Below, piece after piece: positions 20,594 to 31,849 of a DNA stretch of 64,000 bases. The notes beneath the pieces were generated by a model that searched no databases, was not told the origin of the DNA, and saw only the letters and a list, made by a program, of their open reading frames with translations. The position numbers and the translations under genes were made by a program. The first letter of the stretch is position 1, and the number at the start of each line of letters is the position of its first letter. Source of the stretch: Aquatica leii (Eukaryota > Arthropoda > Insecta > Coleoptera > Lampyridae); assembly GCA_035610365.1 (NCBI GenBank), contig CM069438.1:49596837-49660836 (forward strand), in the 5' to 3' direction.

Positions 20594-21500
20594 TTGAATC
20601 GCCATAAGTTAGAAGCACCAGATAACTTGAATGCGACTACATCAGCTACAAAACTGAAACAATTGGAGGATCTGTACGATATCGAAGTGAATCAAGCGTT
20701 TAGTTATCTTATCATAAACTTTATTGCAGTATTTTCGGCAATTTTGAACGTTGTCATTTGTAAGGCATTTCAATCGGAAGTGAAATTTACTGAACGTGGC
20801 AAGCGCGGTTTAGAATTCAAGTAGATTCTTGTGAGAATTGGGAAAAGACAGAGACACCGAGTTGACAATTTGTTAGCAAAGGCTATGAAATGTAGAAATC
20901 ATACTTACGAAGCGATTGCTTGGAGTTGGTTGGCATTCATGGAATTACCTAGATCTACCTTTCACTCATTCTACGATAAGGTTGTCAAAAGAATGTCTAC
21001 TGCAACTAATCTAGATTCCAATAACAGTATGACAAGAGCTGCGGGAGAAGACAAAACCATTCCTATTAAAAATTGAGAAAATGGAATTATAGTATCAGGC
21101 GATGGTTCGTGGAGAAAACGTGAGTTTACGTCTTTGTATGGCTTAATGACTCTTATTGGCAGTAACTTTGGAAGAGTCATTCATTGTGTAGTGAAATCAA
21201 TCAAAAAAAGATACCGAAGAATATACGAAGTGGACAGAAAATCCTGCAGAAGATTGCACTGTAAATCATGATGGATCGGCAGGAAAAATGGAAGTTGACG
21301 CAGTTGTTGAGATGTTTCGGCGCTCTGAAACTTGGCAGCAGATCAAATACACTCACTATACGGGTGACGGTGACTCTAAGACTTTTAAAGGCTTTACAGA
21401 TGCTAAGCCGTATGAGGAATTCACTGTACTCAAGAAACAAACCTATTAAGAAACATTTATAAGAATGCCACATCAAAGTCAATGCAAATTTGAAAACGAA
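20594..21500 (+). pseudogene. Mutator-like transposase, N-terminal part and first catalytic motifs
   Basis: Visible blocks: NQAFSYLIINFIAVFSAI, VKFTERGKRGLEFK, then (after a stop at 20822) AIAWSWLAFMELPR and STFHSFYDKVVKRMS. Next is IVSGDGSWRKREFTSLYGL, containing the first catalytic Asp. In a shifted frame, CTVNHDGSAGKMEVDAV and YTGDGDSKTFKGF carry the second Asp. Stops at 20822 and 21074 and a frameshift near 21210 make it non-functional. Confidence 0.82.
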
Positions 21501-21509
21501 TAAAGTCAA

Positions 21510-22290
21510 AATAAATAGGGGAGTACGTTAAGGGGACACCGTATCTCCAAAGTTATTTACCCTTGCGTTAGAGAACGTCTTTAGGTCACTACAGTGGGAA
21601 ACCAAAGGCATAAACATTGACGGATCTTTTTTAAACCATCTCCGATTTGCTGATGTCATCGTTCTGATAAGTTGTAACGCGCAGGAATTAAGCGACATGT
21701 TAAACCAACTAAATGACACATCCAATAGGGTTGGTCTGAAAATGAACATTTCAAAGACTAAAACAATCAGTAACACAAATGAACATATATATATATATTG
21801 ATGGAGTAGAACTGCAAAACGTAGAAGACTATAGATGTATATTAGGTACATGCAATAAAAATAAGAAGAGAAAACCAGACAGCGGAAATAAGACAAAGAG
21901 TAAAAGTAACTCGGATAGTTTTCGGTAAATTAAAATACATATTCAAAAACAATAAAATCCCTATAAATCTAAAAAGAAAAGTGTTTGATACCTGCGTTCT
22001 ACCTGTTGCAACTTACGGGCTACAAACGACGGCCATAACGGAAAAGACTGCCAACCAGTTAAGAACAATGCAAAGGGCGATGGAGCGGGCGATGTTGGGC
22101 ATTAGTCTCAGGGATAAAATACAAAGCGTCTAAGGCAAACCAAGCGTAGCGTGGGACGACCGCAAAGAAGATGGCTCGACGACATAAAGAAACAAGTGGG
22201 AAAAAAGTGGTTCCATGTGGTACAAGACAGAACAGCGTGAAAGAATATGGAAGAGGAGTGGACAGATAAGGGCCAAAGAAAAAAAATAAA
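21510..22290 (+). mobile_element. RTE-type LINE fragment inserted in the Mutator-like element
   Basis: The plus strand reads GDTVSPKLFTLALENVFRSL and NHLRFADVIVLIS, where the catalytic box FADD has become FADV. Then come VGLKMNISKTKT and, after a frameshift, VFDTCVLPVATYGLQT and RSVGRPQRRWLDDIKKQVGK. An internal deletion near 22125 removes the usual segment between the LGISLRDK block and the GRPQRRW block. A TA microsatellite lies at 21786-21799. It is followed by an A-rich stretch and then Mutator sequence. Confidence 0.75.
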
Positions 22291-22324
22291 GAGTGTATAG
22301 ATCACGTGCAAGACGAAAAAGACA

Positions 22325-22551
22325 AAAGGTCTTGGTGGAAGGGGTAAATTGACTAGAAAACTTATAGACGAGCTATCTAATGATTATATGGATTAGCGAT
22401 TCGTAGAAACAGTGATTCAGTTGAGAACATGAGAAGCAATATATGGGTTACACTGTATCATAAATTATCTACTGATGCCAAACCACAGCACGACAAATGT
22501 CCTATTGGAGAGGATTCATAGTGTTCCTGGCAACGGACTAAAGCTACAAAT
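22325..22551 (+). pseudogene. Mutator-like transposase, middle part
   Basis: Reads LGGRGKLTRKLIDELSNDYM, then, across stops and a frameshift, SVENMRSNIWVTLYHKLSTD and PQHDKCPIGED. This is the segment expected to follow the second catalytic Asp. It is cut at 22552-22556 by an RTE insertion and resumes at 25796. Confidence 0.75.
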
Positions 22552-22579
22552 ACTTTCTTCTTCTTTCAATGCATATCCA

Positions 22580-24457
22580 CTAACGGATGTTTGTGATAAC
22601 ATTTTCCATCGCTTCTCTATTTCTTGCGGTCTGTATTAAGGATTGTATGTCGTGTAGACCTGTCCACTGCCTGATGTTTCGTAGCCAAGACATTTTCTTC
22701 CTTCCGATCCCTCTCTTTCCTTCAATTTTACCTTCGATCAGTAGTTGCAAAAATTGATATTCGTTGTTTCGCATAAGCTGCCCTAGGTACGCCGTTTTTC
22801 TCTTCTTAATTAATTTAAATAATTCACGTTGTTTGCCGATGCGTCTTAGAATTTCTTCGTTTATTAATCTAGCCGTCCAAGGTACCTTAAGGATTCTGCG
22901 ATGCAGCCACATCTCTAAAGCCTTCAACTTATCAATCGCAGTCGTCTTCAACCTCCAGCCTTCCATGCCGTAAAGAAGCACCGACCAAACGTAACCCTTC
23001 ACAAACCTCAGTCGTAGATTAAGATCAAAATCGGGACAAGTAAGCACTTTTCGAAACCTCAAGAATGCCTGTCGGGCTTGTTCAATGCGACATTTTATTT
23101 CTTTGTCTGATGCCCAGTCTTCAAAGAGAATTTATCCACCCTCTCTAAGGGCACTGTATTAATTGTTATGGTGGCATTTTGAAACATATTTATGTTTCTT
23201 GAAATAATAATAAATTTTGTTTTTTTTTGTATTAATGTTTAGGCCCATTGACTTGCTCTGTTCTCCTATCTTATTGACCAGTTGTTGTAGGTCGTGCATA
23301 TTATCAGCGATTAGGACGGTATCGTCCGCATAACGGATATTGTTAATCCACGTCCCATTAACTTTGATTCCCATTTCCACATCTTCTAGGGCTTCTTGGA
23401 AAATTGCTTCGGAATATAAATTGAATAAGAGTGGAGACAGCACGCATCCTTGTCGCACCCCCCTTTCGATCTGTATGTTGACGGACATATTGTTGTCTAG
23501 TTTTATTTGCGCGGTTTGGTTCCAGTAAAGGTTTTCAATGCATCGGATGTCTTTCTGATCTATATCGAGCTTTTTGAGGAGCTGCTTAGTTTGTGGTGCT
23601 GTACGCGATCGAATGCCTTTTCATAATCTATGAAACAGAGGCAAACGTCCTTTCTGTGGTCATAGCAGTTCTGGACAAGCACTTGTGTTGCGACTATTGC
23701 CTCTCTTGTGCCTAACCCTTGCCTAAACCCAAATTGTGTGTCGCTTATGTCTCTTTCACATTTTCGGAATATTCTTTGTTGTATGATTTTAAGAAATATT
23801 TTTAGGGTATGGCTCATCAGACTAATAAGTCTATGGTCTTCGCATCTTCTTGAATTTGTCTTCTTCGGCAAGGGGATAAAAGTAGAGCTCAACCATTGCC
23901 TGGGGTAGTGTATATGATGTTAAACACCTTTTGTAGTGCTGTAATGCCTCTCTCATCGAGGAGTTTGAGTACTTCTGAAGGAATTTCATCCGGGCCAGCC
24001 GCTTTGTTATTTTTTGAATTACGCATAGCTTTTTCAATCTCTTCTTTACTGATCGATGGACTAGTTAGAGAGTTAATGGTATCAGCTGGGGGTCTGTCTT
24101 CTTCAAAAAGTTTTTCTATATACTTTTCCCAAACATTGATCTTCTCTTTGCTGTCGAGGACTAACTGATTATTATTGTTGGCTGTTATAGTTGATTTTTT
24201 TTTATGTATATACCGGCAGTTTCCTTTAGCTTTTTGTGCAGATTAAAGTCGTCATGTTGATTTTGCAGTTGTTCTATTACCGAACATTCGTGTTTAAGCC
24301 ATTTGTTTTTGGCTATTCTAATCTTTGATCTAATAAGTTTTTGAATATCTTTGTACATGTTGCCATCTGTTTCGTTCTTATACTTTCGACGTTCATCCAT
24401 CAACAGTACGATTTCGTCAGTCATCCATTTTTGCTTTTTATTCTTTGTTTTATAACC
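22580..24457 (-). pseudogene. RTE-type reverse transcriptase, frameshifted
   Basis: Pieces in order: WMTDEIVLLMDERRKYKN (24424 down), KAMRNSKNNKAAGPDEIPSE near 24000, STFIPLPKKTNSRRCEDHR and FGFRQGLGTREAI (23892-23560), FIDYEKAFDRVQHHK (motif A Asp), VRQGCVLSPLLFNLYSEA and IRYADDTVLIAD (catalytic YADD, 23488-23159), and the C-terminal FRKVLTCPDFDL...GMEGWRLKT region with RGIGRKKMSWLRNIRQW (23062-22580). Frame changes lie near 24180, 23900, 23580 and 23190-23060. The catalytic residues are intact despite the breaks. Confidence 0.85.
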
Positions 24458-25513
24458 TTATTTATTCTGGATTGAGCTTGTTACACTGTCCATTATTTTT
24501 TGCCAAGATTCTGTTAGTTCCTCTTCAGTATTTGGTGTTATTGTTTGAATTTGTGCGATTATCTCATTAGACATTTCTGCTTTTATGGCTGGATCCCTTA
24601 GTTTTTCTAACGCCACCCGTCGCTGTGTGGTTGGCTTTCTTTGACTCGATAAGGAAATTTTCATGACGGCCATCAATAATATGTGGTCAGAAGGTACATC
24701 TGCCCCAGGATATGTGCTGGCTTTCTTGATGGTCGAGCTGAATCTTCGGTTGATGAGAATAAAGTCTATTTGATTTCGTATTACATTGTGCGGTTGGTCT
24801 GCCGGGGACTTCCAAGTATAAAGGCGGCGAGGGTGAAGCCGAAACCATGTATTTGTGATTTTCATACTTTCTTCTTGACAGAATTGTAATAGTCGATCAC
24901 CTCTTTCATTCCTTTCCCCAAGACCATAAGGTCCAACTATTTCCTCGAATTGACCCTTTCCTATTTTGGCATTGAAGTCGCCCATGATTATGTTGACGTC
25001 TTGCTTTTTAGTCAATTTAAGCAGTTCTTGGACTTCATGATAAAATTTTTCCACATCAAGGTCAGGCGAATCCGCAGTTGGCGCGTATACCTGTATTAGG
25101 TTAAGATCGTTTGGCTTGGCTTTGATTTTCAATAAAGCAGTGCGGTCCGAGTATGAAACAAAAGTTATTACTGATTTCAGTAGTTCTTTTGTTATAACAA
25201 TTCCCACACCTTTCCTGTGTCTTAGATCGTCATTGCCCGAATAGAAGAATACTCCGTTTTCCACTTCGCACTCTCCCACATCAGGCCACCAGGTTTCAGC
25301 AACGCCCAGGATGTCCAGCTTGAGTCTGTTCATTTCTTGTGTGAGATTCGCTAGTTTTCCAGCCTCAAAAAGGCTTCTCACGTTCCATGTTCCAATCCTT
25401 AATGGTTTTCTTAGGTTTGCTTTCGTACTTGATACATTTAAAGCCGTTCTCCCCGGAGATCCGATTGGAGAACTATTTATACCTTCGGAATATTTTGAAT
25501 TAAATGTACTCAT
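24458..25513 (-). CDS. RTE-type AP endonuclease domain
   Basis: A 351-codon frame from ATG 25513. Motifs: IGTWNVRSL, LGVAETWW (catalytic Glu), IQVYAPTAD, IIMGDFNAKIG (Asp/Asn), a YTWKSPADQPHNVIRNQIDF block and DVPSDHILLM (terminal Asp-His). All catalytic residues are visible. It ends at a TAA (24458-24460) that interrupts the ORF2 frame: the same frame carries on as the start of the RT region. Proteins of this type are often mislabelled craniofacial development protein 2-like. Confidence 0.88.
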   Translation of the reverse strand: MSTFNSKYSEGINSSPIGSPGRTALNVSSTKANLRKPLRIGTWNVRSLFEAGKLANLTQEMNRLKLDILGVAETWWPDVGECEVENGVFFYSGNDDLRHRKGVGIVITKELLKSVITFVSYSDRTALLKIKAKPNDLNLIQVYAPTADSPDLDVEKFYHEVQELLKLTKKQDVNIIMGDFNAKIGKGQFEEIVGPYGLGERNERGDRLLQFCQEESMKITNTWFRLHPRRLYTWKSPADQPHNVIRNQIDFILINRRFSSTIKKASTYPGADVPSDHILLMAVMKISLSSQRKPTTQRRVALEKLRDPAIKAEMSNEIIAQIQTITPNTEEELTESWQKIMDSVTSSIQNK

Positions 25514-25795
25514 GTTGTTGTCTTAGGAATAATAATAAAGGTGGTTTCCCGTTGCCTTCCTTTATGCCAATTCTTGGCGTAAGTATCGGCCGCCCACTCT
25601 GGATCAGACGCCGTTTGCAACCGCCCAATCTGGGAACAGACGTTGCGTGGGAATCTTCTTAGCTTCACCCCCATCACTTCGAGACCTTACCGGCATGGGT
25701 GGCCCTACCGGTAGCTACGCTACCACCGGCATTGCTCCCTGGATAGGGGTTACTGAGCCCTCTCACCAACGACAAGGTTATGATTCCCCTAGAGA

Positions 25796-26180
25796 ACTTT
25801 GGCTAAGTACAAACATAAGCCAGCTCTTCGAATTGAAGTTTATGAAGCTATCAAAGCAGTCTATTAAGATCTGACTAGTGAAAATCTTCTAACTCGTTGC
25901 ATTGGCGATTACACACAAAATAGTAACTCGTCTGTGTGGGCATTGGCCCCGAAATCTATTTCGAGTGGTAAAACAGTCTTGGGCGTAGCTACGGATATTG
26001 CAGTTTGTGTGTACAGTGACGAATTTCTTCAATTTTGCACATACTGCAGGCAATAGACCGAGCAGCTATGAAGCATGCAGAGAAATCGCTGTCTCAACGG
26101 TTAAAAGGCAAGGATCGTTGCGAAATTAAGCAGAAAAGAAAAGCAAGAGCAGGACGACAATCTGGAAGACCAATTGTATA
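25796..26180 (+). pseudogene. Mutator-like transposase, C-terminal part
   Basis: Starts at the second ACTTT copy and reads LAKYKHKPALR, then AIKAVY, a stop, DLTSENLLTRCIGDYTQNS and SSVWALAPKSISSGKTV, continuing with eroded sequence to RKARAGRQSGRPIV just before 26180. Relatives have an N-E-S-F-N block between the TQN and the VW; here those residues, including the expected catalytic Glu, appear deleted. Confidence 0.75.
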
Positions 26181-26185
26181 GCGCG

Positions 26186-26639
26186 GCATTGTAGATTAAC
26201 GGTATTGCAAAATTATACATGATTTTCTACTACTCAAAACTTCAAACTCGTGTATCTCAAAACTGCATTTTTTAAGTTGGATGGAAACATAATTCAGACA
26301 ATTCCTAACCGATTCTCTTGAAATAGTGAATATAACAGTTCATTTGTTATTAACAATTATCTGATGATTTTTTAGACAAATTCTTTACTTTCCACTTTGG
26401 AATTTGGCCAAAAATTATTATATCAAAAAAACCTACGTACTTCTAAAGCAGTTATTACATAAAATTTTAAAATATTGAATGGTTTATTATAATTCAAAAA
26501 GTACAGGAGTTGCTTGTCCGGCCATGGACGTCATAGCAAAAACGCTGCACAGCCGCCACTGAAATTTTTCGTTTAAAAAAAATTATTGTAAACAGTATAC
26601 TCTTTTTTGAAATCACAATTTATTTTGTAGTATTTCTTA
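26186..26639. other. No gene seen; probable 3' end of the Mutator-like unit
   Basis: AT-rich. A more GC-rich patch at 26510-26570 could be a transposon terminus. Confidence 0.3.
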
Positions 26640-27310
26640 AAAAAAAGCTTTTTCCATTATCACATTCAGTTTATCCGAAAGCTACCCATACAGATAAATA
26701 TTTAAGTGGATTTTCTCATCATCACCCTTCTCAGAAATTATCAGTAGTCAATTATTTAGTCTACAGAGCTATTTCTTTAAGTCAAAAAGAGTTAAATCAT
26801 CTAACCAAGGTGTTAATCGCAAACAATTACAATAGAAAAAATATTAAACAGTATATATTTTTTTCTACTCTTTCTAAATTGGGTCATTCTTAAATCCGGT
26901 GAAGGCATTCATAGCATTCCTTGCTTTTGCGGTCGCGCATACATAGGAAAAACGGGTAAAAACGTGGGAATTCGTAATAAGAAGCATCAACGATGTAGTC
27001 GATTTGAACAATCTTTGAAGTCAGCGGTGGCGGAGCACATGCCGAAAACGTGTCAAATTATGTTTGAAAATACTAAAATTTTGGCGAATGTTTCTAATTA
27101 TCATTACCAAAAAATTAGGAAATCCATTGAAATAATTAAAAATTCTTTAAATATTAAACGATATTATAGTTTTCTTTTACTGGAGATTTAGAAACCAATT
27201 TTATCGACCAGAAGTCGATTTATAAAAACGAAACGTCACGGCGCAATCAATCAGTTTGTTCCCAGTTCTGAAGATGACCACTGCGACGTGTGACAAAAGC
27301 TCAGCTTGTG
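26640..27310 (+). mobile_element. Penelope-like element, 5' truncated (PLE 2)
   Basis: The plus strand, read across stops, gives the RT C-terminal extension (HIQFIRKLPIQI region near 26660). Then comes a complete GIY-YIG region: GIHSIPCFCGRAYIGKTGKN, IRNKKHQRCSRFEQ, SAVAEHMPKTCQ and ANVSNYHYQKIRKSIEII (26905-27190). The first signature Tyr is His (GIH); YIG is kept. The 3' flank, with CGGCGCAATCAATCAGTTTG at about 27239-27258, matches PLE 1. It is more closely related to PLE 1 than to the elements at 51.6-54.1 kb. Confidence 0.82.
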
Positions 27311-28130
27311 TGATAACGACAACACAGGAATTATCCATAATAGAAAATACAAACCGTGGAAACCTGAATTCTACTATGTTAAAGTTTAATTTAAACCATA
27401 AATATTTAGTAAATTTTAGTTTTGAACCACTAACCAATTTGATTAGCGCGTTTTTACTTAATTTATAGTTACAATATTAACTATTTAACGACACTATATG
27501 CAATACCTAATTATTAAACAAGTGTTCTAATACCCTACAGCCAATAAAAAATTGTCATTTATAAAGAAAAATTTATAGCACAGCGATTTTGTTAAACATT
27601 TATTCAAAAAAAAAAAAAATTTTAAACTACAAACGTTATTGATTAGGTACTAATTGACCCATTATATCTAGATATTGTTTAAAATACTAATGATGGAAAA
27701 ATTCCAAAATCAACACATTTCTAAACGTTAAAATCACGATAAGAACGAGTTTACTATAATGTATATTTTATATATGCACAATTTTATATCTACATTATTC
27801 TGAAGTTTAAAATGTAAATCTTAACAATCTTTAGAAAAAGCACGATAACGATTTTTAAAACTTTTCATGCTTTCACGCGCACAGCATCCACAAAAAAACT
27901 TTTCTGTAAAAGCGTTTTTATTTCCGCAAATTTTATTAAGACATACGATGCCCACATTTTAACAAAAACTTGTTTTTTTATTGACTAAGGCGTAATTATG
28001 GTATGTTGTAGCAGAATAATTTGTAATTGCAATGCAATATCAAATTTATTTATTTTTCTAATTTATTTAGATTTTTTAAATATGTTTTTTCTGAATTTTT
28101 TTCTAAAACGGCTGAATGTGCAAAATGTAA
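27311..28130. other. AT-rich sequence, no gene seen
   Basis: No coding signal. Confidence 0.5.
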
Positions 28131-28139
28131 GATAAATTT

Positions 28140-28260
28140 GAGACGGTAAATGTAACGCTTGTTACATAGGACAAACTTGCAACAACAACATTGTAAAATC
28201 TAGAGATGAATTAAACTTTACTACGAACATTTATATGCTTGCAGTAAATATGTAAATTTT
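28140..28260 (+). mobile_element. Possible Penelope GIY-YIG remnant
   Basis: The plus strand reads KCNACYIGQTCNNNIVKSRD, resembling the C-x-C-YIGQT core of Penelope endonucleases. Nothing around it can be aligned. Confidence 0.35.
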
Positions 28261-29960
28261 TTAAAGCTTGTCGATTATTATAATACATCGCTTATTAATT
28301 AATTCAAATTTTAGTGAATTAATTAGAGAATGTATCTACAGTATGAATAAATACAAATATTTTTCAATAATAAAATACGGTTCAGGATTACTATCAGAAA
28401 CCTTAATACATTGAACATATTTTTTGTATTTATCCAATAAAACAAACAATTCAATTCTATTTTTTGGTTTATTTATTTATTTTATTTTGTTATTATGTAA
28501 TTGTTTAGTAAGATCTGTCTAAACTTAAAATTTATATATTTTTATTAACGTTTTTAGTTTTCAGAAATTAAAAAGAAATTAAACTTGAACTACAATAACG
28601 TTAATTTTTTTTTAACACCCACCCACCTATGAACGATCGTGTTTTTTAATAATTAAAACACAAAGTACCAATTTAACAGAAGAAAATTTAAAAGTGTTCA
28701 TGGCAGTTAATTTTAATAACATTTTGATGTAAAAGCTTATGCGCGTAATATTTACTTCCACGCTTTTTTTTAGATATGTCTAAACGGAGTTTTATTTTTT
28801 ATTAAATTTATACATTATAATTAATGGTTATTTACGTGTTATGTTTGAACTATTAATTTTGATGCTTTATATTTTTGATAATAAGTTTTTTAACGTTTCC
28901 ATTACTTTGTTAATAATTAAAAGTGTAACAATCGTAATTGCGATGTAAAGTAATTGAAAGTTTTCGATTTATTACTATTGGGTTTATCTTTAAATCTGAA
29001 ACATCGAAAGAATTACCTTAACATAAAGCTAAAGGAAAAATAACGTAGATAAAGTTTTATATTGTGCGTTAAAATCGCCATCAAAGAGAAAAAGTTTTGT
29101 TTTACTGTCAGCTCCACAAAAGCTACAAAATAATTGGCGCTTATCATTACAAACGTCTGCGTTCGAAGTAAATCTTAGTAATCAAAACATTAAAAAAAGA
29201 CGTAAAAACCTTTTTTAGTAAACAAACGCAGGTCGAAAAATTTAGAAACAAAAGTCTAAAAAATAACAACTACTAAATGTGTTAAAAAAATCCTAGTAGA
29301 TTTTTGAAATTAATAACGGAAATCTTACGAGAACAGAAAAGCTGTGTTATGTCTTAGAAAATTTTTTATTGTGCAGAAATTTCAGTTTTTGTAAAATACG
29401 TTTTACTGTAATTCATATTTCTGTTATTGTCTTGAATAAATTTTATAGATCTATAGTTTAAATCGAGCACCATCTTAATCTTTTGATTGACCATTGGGTA
29501 CAATGACCTTACAATTACCTTAAAAAGTTAACAATTGGAAATGGAATTAGTAACTATTTAGTGTAATTTGTTTACATTCATGATTTTAAATGATTTTTAA
29601 ATTTTGTTAGAGTTTTCATTTCCTACTCGTGCATTAAAATCTCCAACATTATTTATTTTCTTTCTAAAAAAATTTAGTTTGTATTTGAAAAATGTCTCAA
29701 GTTTATTTGCAATTTAAAGTTACTTTACACCTTGTTGTTGTTGTCTATGTTTTATTTTAAGCCTAATGAACTATAGCATTTTCATCTCAAAAAGTTAGAT
29801 GTATTGTAAGACTTTTGCTAAGGCATATTAACGCGTGTTAAGTTAACATAAATTTTAAAATTACAATCTATGGTTTTTTCTCTTTAACAGTATTAAAATT
29901 TGTGTAAAGTAAGCCATAAATCTTGCCCAAAAAAATCAATTTTTGTTGTTCGGAATTTTT
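28261..29960. other. AT-rich desert, no gene seen
   Basis: Long AT-rich intronic stretch without coding, repeat or RNA signals that I can support. Confidence 0.5.
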
Positions 29961-29964
29961 TATT

Positions 29965-30080
29965 TTGTAGCTCGAAGGTTAGTCGTTTGTGGAAAAACCT
30001 GGCGCCCGTTGATTTGAACTGTTAAATTAGTTTCCTGTTTTATAACAGCAACGCTCTCATGTTTAACTTTTATCCGATAA
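29965..30080 (+). repeat. LTR-end-like repeat, copy 2 (related to 13940)
   Basis: Shares GCTCGAAGGTTAGTCG, GGAAAA-CCTGGCGCCCGTT and CAGCAACG blocks with 13940-14030, same orientation. No coding sequence of an LTR element follows directly, so it is probably a solo LTR or fragment. Confidence 0.5.
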
Positions 30081-31400
30081 TGATTTTTTGCGAAAAGACA
30101 CAGCATTTTAATAATTGTATTTTTGTATCTTATTGAGGGACCCAAAATAAAAACTTTAAAATCTTCACAAAAATACCGTTTTTTTCGAAAATTATAGGTA
30201 CATACTCGGTCGTTCTACTGAATTACGCACAGGTGAACAAAATGGCGATTTTAATTTTATGTTTGTCCCCTGTATAAAATTTATTCTCGGAACGCCCACT
30301 TTTCGTCGCATGAGTAGGGATAAAATGTCAAATTGAAACATTTTTCACTTCTAAAATTTCTCAACCATTTGTGTAATAAATGGGTGTATTATTATCGATG
30401 CTTCTGTGAAAGCCTTCCTGGGGTAAGCATGTATTATTGTTGTTTTTCACGTTATTGTTATAGCGATTTAGAATACCGCTACATGTTTGGTCAATTTGGA
30501 AGGAGTCATGATTAATCCATTACCTTCCGCTGGAGGCTATAATTAGAAGCACGTATTAAAAACGGTTTTTGGTTAATTAAACTACTTTCGAGACAATCTT
30601 GGAGAATCATAATTGTACATTGTGTGATGTTCAAACAACCTTGGAGACACACCTGCATTAAGAATCGTGAAAACCACTCGCATTCTTGACGCATTTGAAT
30701 ACGATGTCGATAAGCAATTTAATTGCGATAGCTCCTATGTCTAATTTTACTTCATTTTCGTAGCGATTGTGTAGGAAATGGTTGCAGCGTGCCGATAGCT
30801 ATCTGCATGACTTGGACGACCGTGAGTACTCCTGTTTCTTTTACTTGTCAGTAATTTGTGCATTTGTCAAAAGTGACTTACGTGTGACATAGATGTAGCT
30901 ATTATCACAATAAACGCACGCAGACTTTATGTTTCGCATTAAATCAACGATAAACTTCCAAATTACGTATTACTTGATTTTGTTCTATTGCATGTACTTC
31001 AATAACTTTATGGTTGAAGAGTGTGGCCTAACCTACAGGACGACTTGTATCAACGCTAGAGCTGTGATATTTATAGAATCATTTTTTACTAATACATATG
31101 TACCTAATTTTGTCTTGATTACGTACATCTTTTAACTTTTATTCTCTTTTCCGCACATTACTGAAAAATAAATATATTTTGCCTCACCAGTGTCTTCTCA
31201 TTTATTCTATTTTAGTGTTGGATATATTTAAACGGTCTCTATCATTATAGATTTTAATTGTTTTGTCGCTTTTTGAATTTTGTTTATAATTTAGCACCAC
31301 AAAACTTACGACCCAAATCTCTGAATCCAATGAGTTAGTTGCTAGCAATTTTAGCCTCGTACACGTTTTTTTTTGCTAAAATTTCCCGTCGTTTTCTACA
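30081..31400. other. AT-rich sequence, no gene seen
   Basis: Several short open frames, none with recognisable content. Confidence 0.5.
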
Positions 31401-31412
31401 TTTCCAATCCCG

Positions 31413-31470
31413 TATAAATAGTTTGGTGGGTTGACCTCAGCGGTTACCGTAACCTTGACTTTGACCTTGA
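31413..31470 (+). promoter_or_regulatory. TATA box and clustered nuclear-receptor half-sites (candidate promoter or enhancer)
   Basis: TATAAATA at 31413-31420 is followed by TTGACCTCAG (31431-31440), TAACCTTGAC (31450-31459) and TTTGACCTTGA (31460-31470). Read on the minus strand these give TCAAGGTCA (the FTZ-F1/ERR-type extended half-site), a second TCAAGGTTA and TGAGGTCAA. The stretch AGGTCAAAGTCAA also resembles an HNF4-type direct repeat. No gene start is visible downstream, so the function is speculative. Confidence 0.35.
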
Positions 31471-31849
31471 AGTAATAGACGTTCTCTTCGATGTTGTTTT
31501 ATTTTTTTTATGCCTGCAGCGTAATTAATTGTGTCTAACTTTATAATTTATGATACGTATGTACGTATTTGCATTTTTTTTAATCTCACCTTCAGATATA
31601 GATGATATTGTCAAGCCTTAGTTGTTATTACTTATATCAAGCCTACAGAATCCTCATTCGTAATTCAATTTGCCAAAAACGTAATAGTAAAACGACGTAA
31701 AATTAAGTGAGATAAAAGTACTTACGAGTTAGAATTTCGAACAATTACAATTACGTGCAGCAAGCGAAGCCGTATCCCCAACGTAAATATCGAATTACTC
31801 AGCCCGTGGCGCGTTCACTACTCGTACGGTACAAAGAATTTTGTGAAAA

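Larger units (their letters stand above)
22557..25795 (-). mobile_element. RTE-type LINE, near full length, with target-site duplication
   Basis: The minus-strand element starts with a GC-rich 5' leader (25795-25514) containing the GGCATAAAGGAAGGCAACGG block common at RTE-like 5' ends. It encodes endonuclease and RT and finishes in a GAA-type tail near 22557-22572. The ACTTT at 22552-22556 recurs at 25796-25800, and removing the insert plus one copy restores the reading of the Mutator-like transposase. Lesions: one in-frame stop after the endonuclease and about four frameshifts in the RT. Confidence 0.88.
20510..26185 (+). mobile_element. Mutator-like DNA transposon, split by two LINE insertions
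   Basis: Three collinear pieces of one transposase (20594-21500, 22325-22551, 25796-26180) lie on the plus strand. They are separated by a plus-strand RTE fragment and by a nearly complete minus-strand RTE. The protein type is the Mutator-like transposase domain common in insect genomes. Terminal inverted repeats were not identified. Confidence 0.8.

Noticed and set aside
26352-26358. CTGATGA near the Mutator-Penelope boundary as a hammerhead core
   Set aside because: No GAAA at the right distance and no flanking helices.
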